From Cacajao melanocephalus (taxonomy: Eukaryota; Chordata; Mammalia; Primates; Pitheciidae): DNA of 64,000 nucleotides. How positions within the stretch are numbered: the first letter of the stretch is position 1; each line of letters starts with the position of its first letter. The notes under the pieces were generated by a model. It was given only the letters and a program-made list of their open reading frames with translations. It did no database searches and was not told the DNA's origin. Shown here piece after piece: positions 47,955 through 64,000 of this stretch. The stretch lies in contig CAUYLG010021648.1 of the NCBI GenBank assembly GCA_963573385.1, positions 99,814-163,813 of the forward strand. Direction: 5' to 3'. Position numbers and translations under genes: made by a program.

Positions 47955-48251
47955 GACAGTATTCTGTCAGAACAGAATTTGGGTTCTGGGTTAGCTCCTC
48001 TCCTTGTTAGGTGTGAACATGCTTTTCCTCTGAGATGCAGCTAGATGCATTTGTTTCTAGCTGTATTCCATTCTAGAGTTCTCCTCTACTTGGGAATTTG
48101 CAATGGCACAAAGTGCCGTGGTCAATACTCCATCTGTACTTGTTATGGTGGAAATATATCAGTGCAAACACTGTTTTCAGCAGTGTTTAGCTGAACTCAT
48201 CCTAATAACTCTGGGTATTAACACCTCTGCCTTCTGAATGTATATCGGCAG

Positions 48252-49035
48252 GAGTCCTCAGGCGACAGTTGTGTCAGTACGCACACGACAACCTTTGGTC
48301 AGCAAGGAGTGTGTGAAAGTGTCTTACTGCTGACTCTGGAGGAGAAGACATTTCCAGATGATATGTGCTACCCAGATCAAGGTGATGTCTGTCAGGGCAC
48401 GTGTGCAGGAAGTGGGCCCTACCCACAAGGCGAAGGTGCCAGGATGCTCTCGTTGGTCGTCGAGACCGAGATGGAAGAAGACGGCTTTAGACAGATGCCC
48501 ATGGAAGATGAATACATGGACAGGCCCTCTCAGCCCGCAGACCGTTTACTGTTCCTCACTGAGCCTGGAAGCAGATCCACACCTCCTTTCTCCGAACCCC
48601 TGGAGGTGGGGGAGAATGACAGTTTAAGCCAGTGCTTCACGGGGACGCAGAGCACGGTGGGTTCAGAAAGCTGCAACTGCGCTGAGCCCCTGTGCGGGAC
48701 TGATTGGATGCCTGTGTCCTCTGAAAACTACTTGCAAAAAGAGGTGGACGGTGGCCATTGCCCGCACTGGGCAGCCAGCCCCAGCCCCAACTGGGCAGAT
48801 GTCTGCACAGGCTGCCGGAACCCTCCTGGGGAGGACTGTGAGCCCCTGGAGGGTTCCCCAAAACATGGACCCTTGCCCCGATGTGTCTATGGCATGGGCC
48901 TTCCCCCTGAAAAAGAAGCTGGCAGGGCGGAGGCTGGAGACCAGCCTGAGAACGGGGACGATGGGAGGCCTTCAAGCTCGGCGAGGGCAGGCACGAGGTC
49001 TGCAAGCTCCCCTGGTGGCCAGGCCCCTGCATCTG
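48252..49035 (+). CDS. TNFRSF11A: RANK exon 9: cytoplasmic tail with TRAF6 site
   Basis: Encodes residues 262-522 plus one base, from [11 protein letters not shown] to GGQAPASG. This is the bulk of the signalling tail that recruits TRAF adaptors for NF-kB, JNK and NFATc1 activation. The TRAF6 consensus P-x-E-x-x-aromatic/acidic is visible as PMEDEY at 344-349 (PTEDEY in human, by memory) and again as PLEVGE at 377-382. Conserved blocks such as [17 protein letters not shown] and [19 protein letters not shown] contrast with a divergent C-terminal third. Acceptor atcggcag, donor catctg|gtaagt; a TGA follows six bases into the intron. Phase 0 to 1, 784 nt. TRAF2/5 sites expected in exon 10 lie outside the window. 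Confidence 0.96.
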
Positions 49036-50671
<1,636 letters not shown>

Positions 50672-52029
50672 CTGTTCTATATCTTTACTCAGTTTATTTT
50701 CTTCCCCTTGGTTGTGGAGACAGACAGGACCCTGGGTGTGGGGAGCAAAAAGGCTGGCATTCTGTCTCTGGTGGCAGCCAGGTCCTGGCCGCACTGTCAG
50801 GGGCAGACCGGTTTTTCAGTGGGTGACACCAGGAAGATGACGTTGCCACTATGTGAAAATCAGCAGCAGTTCTTAGAAGAACAGTGTTGGCCAGATTTAA
50901 AGAGAGAGACATGGATCTTTTAATGCCGTAAAACAAAAAGCACGATCTTACTCTCCCGTCAGAGTCAAAACAGTGACCTAGTCTGCTTTTCATCACCTTT
51001 TATTTCTCCAGTGCTAACCCATCTAGGGATGGAGGAAAGGAATGAAAGTGTGTCATTAACTAAGTGGTGTTAATTTGCAAAAAGTTTACAGTGCTGTTTC
51101 TGTCTTCGTCTGGTGCTTAGCTATGCAAAACATCCGTGGAGAGGCTGCCCGTGGCCAGTGCCAGCAAGCGGGCCAAATTCATTTTCGCCTGAGGAGAGGC
51201 AGCAGCCAGACTGATTTTGTGGGTTGTGCTGTTCTCTCCACAATCACTTCTCCATGAACAGGCCTTATGATTTCTGGTCAAAATAGTACTTTCTCATTCT
51301 TGCTTTTTTTTGTAGTTTTTTAAAAAGTCACAATTTACGTTCTATAAAATGCGTGAAAGAGGATGGAGCTTAGGTGAGCAGTCCAGCAGGGGTCTTCTCC
51401 TGTGGTCCTTGCAAAGCCGCTGTGCTCTCAGGGCTGTGCTGATGTGGCATTTTTTCAGGTTTTCTGGATTTTTAGATGAGGGTGTTTTTTTTGTTTGTTT
51501 TTACTTGCAATCACATCATACGGTTTCTGGAGAAATGACAGTGATGGGTGACTTTCTCCTTAGGGAAGAGTGTCTCCTGTCCCGGGATCTCTTTGAGGAG
51601 AACGACTTTTCAGACAGCTCCACAAGTGTAGACAACTTTAAAAAATATAATACCCTGTGCTATTCAGGCTCTTTTAGCCATGTGATAGGTCCTAAGAAGC
51701 AGGGAGAATGGTGGGCAAAGATCAGCAAAGCGGGAGGCACGCTTCTGGTGATGTCTTAAATAACCATGCCTTAATTTAGGTCTGAAGTTATGCCTAATCC
51801 TGATGGTGTGATGGTTGCCTTGGTTACAAGCCCTCTCACCTGGAGAGTGGCACATTCTGACTGTGTCCCTAGAGAGTTATGAAAGAAACCATAACTGCAC
51901 ATGATTAATGTGTCTGTTTTTGGCTGGTGGCTTGGTTTTGGCTCCTTAAGTCACTCATTAGGTTCAGCCACGAAAGTTAGAGTTGTTTTTTTGTTGTTGT
52001 TGTTTGATATTTTAAAAATCATCTTGCTT
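50672..52029. other. Intron 9 segment, nothing recognised
   Basis: Unique; the 136-codon plus frame at 51349-51759 lacks any recognisable domain and is not called. Confidence 0.4.
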
Positions 52030-52382
52030 TTTAATTATTTCAACTTTTGTCTTAGGTTCAGGGGCTCACGTGCAGGTTTGTACCTGGGTCTGCTGTATGA
52101 TGCTGAGGTTTGGGGTATGACTGATCCTGCCGCCCAGGCAGTGAGCACAGTATCTTCAATCCTTGTTTCTCTCCCTCTCTCCTCTGCCTAATTAGGAGTC
52201 CCCAGTGTCTCTTGTTGCCATCTTTGTGTCCATGAATACCCAGTGTTTAGCTTCCACTTATAAGTGAGAACATGCTGTGTTTGGTTTTCTGTTTCTGTGT
52301 TAATTTGCATAGGATAATGGCCTCCAACTGCACCCATGTTGCTGCAGAGGACGTGCTTTCCTTCTTTTTTTATGGCTGCAGA
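52030..52382 (-). mobile_element. L1 3' end, 5' truncated
   Basis: Reverse L1 3' UTR: 'ttttgtcttaggttcaggggctcacgtgcaggtttgt', 'cacttataagtgagaacatgctgtgtttggttttctg', 'gataatggcctccaactgcacccatgttgctgca', ending at 'tttttatggctgcag'. Diverged and inactive. Confidence 0.85.
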
Positions 52383-52669
52383 AATTTATTGATAAACACT
52401 GAATACCTATTTGTTTTTCAGTCAAACTTTTATCGAAGTGCCACTGAGCCACAGACTTGAAAAACAAAGCCTGGAAAACAAGTAGGGATTAATGCCAGGG
52501 AGTGGACGACGTGAAAAGCAATCAATCATTTGAGAAATCCAGGCCTTCCGCAGCCTGCCCCTCTGACCTGCGGCCTGTTGTTTGTAATGAATCTTCAGGT
52601 CTTTCTCACCAGCCTGGATACTCTTCACACCCTGTCAACACCCCAGCTCTAGGCAGCAGCAACCAGTTA

Positions 52670-54857
<2,188 letters not shown>

Positions 54858-55049
54858 ATTAATCTATTTTAAATGTTAGAAACACTTCAAAATACCCATA
54901 TTTAATAAAAATCCCCCTGTCATTCTGTCTTTCAAATCATACTTTTGGGTAGCCTTCAAATTCTGTCAGTTATATTGTATTCAGGGACCTGTAAGATTGG
55001 TTCAATAGCCTGAAGATTACAGTTTTATCGGTGGTATTATAGATGTTAG
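54858..55049. other. Intron 9 segment, nothing recognised
   Basis: AT-rich unique stretch. Confidence 0.35.
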
Positions 55050-55175
55050 TCACCAGGTGATAAGTGTTTTGTGTGTATTATCTTCTTATTCCTCACAGAA
55101 ATTCTATGGCACAAGTTCCTTGCCCAGGATCACACAGCTAGTAAGCGACAAAGCCATGATTTAAATATCTGATTG
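55050..55175 (-). mobile_element. MIR SINE fragment
   Basis: Reverse MIR: 'ttgcccaggatcacacagctagtaagcgacaaagccatgattt' preceded by 'attatcttcttattcctcacagaaattctatgg'. Confidence 0.7.
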
Positions 55176-55440
55176 CAGGCCAGGGCACAGTGGCTCCCAC
55201 CTGTAACCCCAGCATTTTGGAAGGCCAAGGTGGGAGGATCTCTTGAAGCCAGGAGTTCAGGGCCAGCCTGGGCAACAGAGTTGAGACCTCTTCTCAAAAA
55301 AAAAAAAAAAAAAAAAATAGCCAGATGTGGTAGTGTGTACCTGTAGACCCAGCTACTCGGGAGGCTGAGGTGGGATGATCAAAGCCCAGGAGGTCAGAGC
55401 TGCAGTGCGACCTTAAACCACTGCCCTGTCTCCTCTTAAG
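55176..55440 (+). mobile_element. Alu SINE (AluJ-like), degenerate
   Basis: Forward Alu with an expanded A24 mid-element A tract and a damaged right arm. Confidence 0.85.
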
Positions 55441-55917
55441 TCAGTGCTAGTGATGCTGATTTCATTTATTTACTGTGCCTTGGAGAATCCTCGCTGTGAC
55501 ACAGAATAGGGACAAACACAGTCCTGGCATCATTGGCTACTCTGGCTGAGGGAGAGGCAGTGGCTAGGCCCAGCCCAGCCCGGAGGGTTCCACAGGAGGG
55601 ACAGCAGGATGCACGGTGTGTGATGGTGCCCTGCTTATGGTGAGACCCCTCTCTCCTGCCAGTTGTGTTGGAACGTCACTGTTTTCGCTATCACTTTCTC
55701 CTGCAGGGAAAGCCCTTTCTTCGACATGCTTCAAACTTTATCTTCTTATTTTTTTTCAAGCAAAATAAATGCAAATAAAGGTCAGAGGCAGCCTTGAAGA
55801 GGAATGCTGTCAGAAAGGGGTCCCGAGGAGAGGAGGCAAGAGGGGACTGACAGGGCTTGGTTTGGCTTAATGGACTAACGATGCCTGTGAAGACCTCAGG
55901 CCTTCAAGATTTTAATG
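55441..55917. other. Intron 9 segment, nothing recognised
   Basis: Unique intronic sequence. Confidence 0.4.
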
Positions 55918-59150
<3,233 letters not shown>

Positions 59151-59168
59151 TGAATGGCCATGTTTTCT

Positions 59169-60274
59169 AAAGTCCATGGGTGCTCCCAATTCTATGAGTG
59201 TGAGCAGATCTTGTCATTTAAAACATTAGCTATTATGTTAACTGGCAAGAAAAACATGAGTTTGATAATCATTATTTCTATGAAAACTATTGAATACTTT
59301 GGGATGATTCAAGCAATGAATTGCTAAAACCTTTTTGGCATTGAAATTGAGGTGAATGAGACACCTGTGATAGGTGGAAGGAAGAAAACCCTAGAAGGAT
59401 CCTACACTTAGACTGCTTGGTATTCGACTCTTAGTTTTCATTCCACGTTAAAGAACCCAAAGCTAGAAATTGTATGCAAAGCATTAACCATACAGTTGGT
59501 GCAATCAATAGACCCAGTCTCAAAGGACAGGCCCCAGTTTTACATCAGAAAGTTGGTGTTGTTACAGTGAGTGAGTGGCTCAAACATCAGGAAAACGCAT
59601 CACAGGATCAGTATTTTAGAAGCATCCGTGGATATCTTCTACAACTCAGTTTTTCTGAATATTTAATTCATTAGTAGAGAAAATCTGATTAGCTAACACT
59701 TCTGTAATACTGAAAAGTGTCCAACTTATAAGATGTTACTTCTGTAAATGGCAGTGCTAGATTAGAGCATCAGTGGGGAAAATCCCCAGAGTAACACTCC
59801 TAAGAGGTGCCCACCCTTCAGGACTGATGACATAACTGGCATAGCCCAGTGGAAGATGAAAAACTTTCCCCTTTTGCAAAAATGAAAAAGAATTTCATGA
59901 TGGCAGCAAAGCATTTAGCCCCGCTTGGAGCTCTTGAGAGCATAAGGCCATGCACGGCTGCACAGGCCCATGGGCACCACTCTGCTGCCTCTTAAGAATT
60001 GCCACTTGTTGTGACTGGCAGATCAGTATAACTTTTTTAAAAGGTTTAGTCTCTATCAGTTTACTATATCTCACAAGAATCAGCATGAAGGGACTTGACC
60101 AAAGGTTGTTTTTGTCATTAATTGTAACTTCGTTAAAGAAACACTTGAAGAATAAACCTGTTTGAGAATCTCCTAAATCTTTCAAGGTAACCGTCTTTTA
60201 CATCTTAATGGTCGGGAATTTAAAGGCCTAGGTTTTGCCCTTTCACAAGCCTCATAGCCTTCCAAAAATAATAT
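59169..60274. other. Intron 9 segment, nothing recognised
   Basis: Unique, AT-rich in parts. Confidence 0.4.
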
Positions 60275-60590
60275 ATTTTTTCTTTTTCTTTCTTTCTTTC
60301 TTTTTTTTTTCTTTGAGACAGGGGTCACTCTGTTACCCAGGCTGGAGACATGATCACGGCTCACTGGAGCCTCAGCATCTCTGGGCTCAGGTGATCCTCC
60401 CACCTCAGCCTCCCAAGTAGCTGTGACTACAGGCATGTGCCACCACATCCAACTAATTTTTTTATATTTTTCATAGAGGCAGGGTTTTGCCATGTTTCCC
60501 AGGCTGATCTCCAACTCCCAGGCTCAAGCAGTTGTCCATGTCAGCCTCCCAAACTGCTAGGGTTACAGCATGAGCCACCACACTCAGCAG
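60275..60590 (-). mobile_element. Alu SINE (AluJ-like)
   Basis: Reverse, diverged Alu with a (CTTT)n head. Flanks caaaaataatat / aagaataatat. Confidence 0.9.
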
Positions 60591-61588
60591 CACCCCAAGA
60601 ATAATATTCTTGGTTCAGTCCACGAAACAAAGGATTCTGAAATGTTTAAATATTTTACTTAGGCAAAAGGGTTTGAGGTCCATTTGAAAAAAGAAAACAT
60701 TTTTCTGCATGGTTAAAAAAAAAAAAGAAAAAAATGAATATAGGTCCTATAGAATATTTAGGTTATCAGTATCAGAGATTTTTTTGGCCATGGAGCAATG
60801 GCATGGAATGAAATTCTCAAGATAAAAGGCTTGACACTGGTCTCTGATGTGTAAGAGGATGCCAAAAAGCGTAAGTTTTACCTAGGTTCAGACTCACAAA
60901 AGGTTCTGACAAGAAAGAAGTAAACAACAATGGATTCGTGATGATTCGTTGAAAAATAAAATGTAAAATGGTAGAGAAATAATATATACCACGACATAAG
61001 CAGATAAATCAGTGAGGAGGATAAAGAAGAGATGGGATCAGATTCAGAATCATAAATCAACCATGCAGTGGCTAGAGAGGTCCTCTGTGTAGTTTTACAT
61101 TATGCTAAAGAACAACAGAACCAGCAGGCAGTGATGTTGTGATAAGACCTCATGATGGATGGTTTTGCATTTAACCTCGTCTCTTTATCCTCTTCAGAGA
61201 TGTAGCTGTTTGTGTCATGGTGTATATTAAAAGTAGAGGAAACTATATCAAGAATAATCATATGTCTAAGCAACTTTGAATTACTTATTTTATTCAATAA
61301 ACATGGTATTTTTTTTATCAGACTACAATTTTCATGGTATGTACATTTTTTTAAACTGAAATGTCCCATTCCATGTATGTTTTATGTTTCATTCTGACTT
61401 TTTCTATTAATTACGTAGTGATTTCTCAAATAGGAGGACTTAACTGTGTTGCTATGCCTACTTGTTCTGTTGCTGCTACAGTAGAAACCCGTTTAAATAC
61501 TTTACTTAAAACATATACCTTATATTTACACACTGATTATTTTTTAGTATAAGGCTGTGTGTACTGGCTGATTATAATTTCCTTAGCT
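60591..61588. other. Intron 9 segment, nothing recognised
   Basis: AT-rich, with an A-rich run near 60715-60735. No repeat named. Confidence 0.4.
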
Positions 61589-61894
<306 letters not shown>

Positions 61895-63549
61895 TACTGA
61901 GCCCTTTTTACATTAACCACACCACCTTAATTTCCAGTTTCTGTTTCTTCACTGTGAAATGAGAAGTTGCAGACATTGGAGAGCAAAATCCTTCTGGACT
62001 TTTCCTATTTCCTTTTCTTGTTCTTTTTCTTCCTTTCTCACTTTTCTGTGGCCCTGGGAACTGTCTCATTGTCATGTTTGTGTTCTAGAATATTCTGAAT
62101 GATAGTGTCGGCACTGTATCTTTGCTTTTGGTTTTCTGTGGGGGAGTGGAACCAGCTTGCTTCTGTGCCGCCATTTGGAAGCCAGAAGTCCTTTCTTTTT
62201 CTTTCTTTTTTCATAGTTTTCTTGCTCACACCCCAGACCAGTTTAACAGGTTGTGGTGGTGGTTTCATTTTGTTTGTATGTTGTGTTTTTTTGTTTTTTT
62301 AGTGACTCGCCTTTATTTGGGTCCTTGCAAAACATTCACTTTAGTTTTCATAGAAACATTTTTCATTTTTTCACTGTAATGTTTCACTGCTTTACCTAAT
62401 ATTTAATTAAACTTCCTGATGAGTTTATCTGGTGATAACAGACTTGAGAAGGAACTTGGTAAGTGGTGGGAGCAGAAAGGCATAGACACACTGGATTGCA
62501 GACCCTTGCTGGAGTGTGCTGCGTGCCTAGCGGTGTGTGTAGAGTGGGTGGAGAGTGTGCTGGGTGGGTGGTAAACAGAAATAAATGTCAGTGGGCCTCC
62601 CTCATGCTGATTGGGGGTTCTTAGGCAAATGAGTCCTGCCACTGCCCATCTTGGAGGACATCCCATACTGCCTATGGGAGAAAAACCATGAGATGCAGAC
62701 CTCCTTCATGACTTTGGATTTGTCACTCATACTTGAAATCCTTGTGTTTTCATGGGCTTTTCTTTGTATTTTGTTCTTAGCTTCTCTAAAGGTACCCAGT
62801 GGGTCGGAGGAAGGCCTCTCAAAGGAATTTCCTATATGCCTATCAGTATTTTAGTCAGACCATCCAAAACATGCCTTCCATATTTGCGGAAAATCTAATG
62901 TGGAGTGGCAACAGAAACTTCATTTTGTTCATATGAATTATTACTAAGCTGAGTCACAATGGAGAAGAAAAAGATAAAGGTGGTGAATCGTGAGGAGCCA
63001 TTTTGACATTCCTGCCCCTGATCAAATTGAAAGATTCTGTTTGTGATGCTGAATGTTAGGGCATTTCTAATCTGCTTGGTTTGTGGGAGTTTCCTAGACC
63101 AAAGTCTAGGAAATTTCTGTCTTTAAAATGGAAGAATCATAAGAGATAGCAGGTTTCCTAACATCTGTTGGATTTTCTGTTTGTTTTTCAAAAGGTCCGT
63201 TACTTAAAGACTGGCCACATCTAGTCACCCATAAAGAAATGACCATAGAAGCCCCTAGGGACAAAACACCCTTCAGAGTTCAGATGGGAAGAGTGATTTA
63301 TAGGATTTTTTTTTTCTATTTTAGTTTTGTGAATCTCTGTTGTTTCCAGAAGTAGTTTTCTTTTAATGTTAAGGAACTGTGTTACTCTCTGCTGAAAGCT
63401 GAGCCCACGTGGCCCCATGATCCTCCAGGGCTGAGCTGTTAGAGACCATGAGGAACCAAGACACCCAGGGTGACGGGGCCTCAGATGTGAGTCCAGAGAG
63501 GAGAGCAGACTGGGCTCTGCTCCCTTAGCTGGGCTTGTTGTGTGTTGAA
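61895..63549. other. Intron 9 3' segment
   Basis: T-rich at 61990-62390, then unique. It contains a perfect short inverted repeat at 63090-63113. No RANK exon 10 match. Confidence 0.4.

Positions 63550-63582
<33 letters not shown>
63550..63582. repeat. (CA)n microsatellite
   Basis: About 16 AC units with one early T interruption. Confidence 0.93.
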
Positions 63583-63704
63583 TCTTGTAACATCTGAATC
63601 TCTGTGATTTTATAATCCTGATGTGATCTCTTGCCAGTATCCTAGGATCCCAAGTCACAGGCAAATAGTAAAGCATGAGTCTGCCCCTAAGCTTGCTCAT
63701 TTCT

Positions 63705-64000
63705 CATCTCTTCCTCTCCCCTCCTCCTCTCTTCCTCCCCTCCTCCTCCGCTTCCTCCCCTCCTCCTCTTCCTCCCCTCCTCCTTCTTCTCTTCCTCCAT
63801 TCCTCCTTCTCCTCCTCTTCTTCCCCTCCTCCTCTTCCTCTTCTCCTCCTCCTCTTCCTCCCTTCCTCCTCTACTCTTCCTCCCTTCATCTTCTCCTCTT
63901 CCTCCCCTCCTCCCTTCTTCTCCTCCTCTTCTTCCTCCCTTCTTCTATTCCTCCCCCTCCTCCTCCCTTCCTCCTCCTCTTCTTCCTCCTTTTCTTCCTC
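63705..64000 (+). repeat. Polypyrimidine (TCC/CCT)n tract
   Basis: About 296 bases of almost pure C/T on the + strand, made of imperfect tcc, tccctcc and tcttcctcc units, running off the window edge. The complementary strand is pure purine and appears as an Arg/Glu/Lys/Gly-rich frame, which is not a gene. Confidence 0.95.

Noticed and set aside
63704..63889. Arg/Glu/Gly-rich minus-strand frame
   Set aside because: Pure low-complexity purine strand of the polypyrimidine tract.
61895..64000. Search for RANK exon 10 (TRAF2/5 motifs, IVVY motif, stop codon)
   Set aside because: No stretch encodes the expected residues in any frame. The last exon must lie beyond 64000.

Overview
This window is vertebrate, specifically simian-primate, genomic DNA. 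It contains about three dozen Alu elements in both orientations, primate and older L1 remnants, MIR/L2/MER5A fossils and a THE1-type LTR. There are no prokaryotic operons, and nearly all long open frames are Alu, L1 or CpG-island artefacts. The one protein-coding gene I can support is TNFRSF11A (RANK, the receptor for RANKL/TNFSF11), on the + strand. It starts at 6147 and runs off the right edge. Compared with the human protein as I remember it, the reading frame is intact but carries many substitutions, roughly one residue in seven in exon 9. The source is therefore probably a non-human simian, possibly a New World monkey; this is an inference.

Layout. Positions 1-5690 are repeat-rich upstream flank: four Alus, a MIR, an L1 ORF2 fragment, a solo THE1-type LTR and a second LTR-like segment. 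Positions 5690-6330 form a CpG island with GC boxes, the presumed RANK promoter. Exon 1 (6147-6221) encodes the signal peptide. Intron 1 is about 22.8 kb. Exons 2-6 (29053-29134, 30688-30813, 35014-35157, 39132-39225, 41162-41256) encode the cysteine-rich TNFR ectodomain. Exon 7 (42556-42669) encodes the transmembrane segment. Exon 8 (46269-46321) and exon 9 (48252-49035) encode most of the cytoplasmic tail, including the TRAF6-binding motif. The nine exons total 1567 nt (522 codons plus one base), and all GT/AG boundaries and phases agree. The final exon, which in human carries the TRAF2/5 sites and stop codon, is not in the window. Positions 49036-64000 are part of intron 9, ending in a roughly 300-bp polypyrimidine tract.

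I found no previously undescribed biological system. The observations most worth checking are: two identical 5' splice-site 9-mers 57 bp apart and in frame at exon 1; a 9-bp direct repeat at 18-bp offset inside the signal-peptide codons, the spacing of a known human disease duplication; a duplicated 16-bp splice donor at exon 6; a perfect palindromic steroid-receptor element about 300 bp before exon 9; an RNY3 (Y3 RNA) retropseudogene split by an Alu; a sense THE1-type LTR upstream of the promoter; and several recent local tandem duplications.
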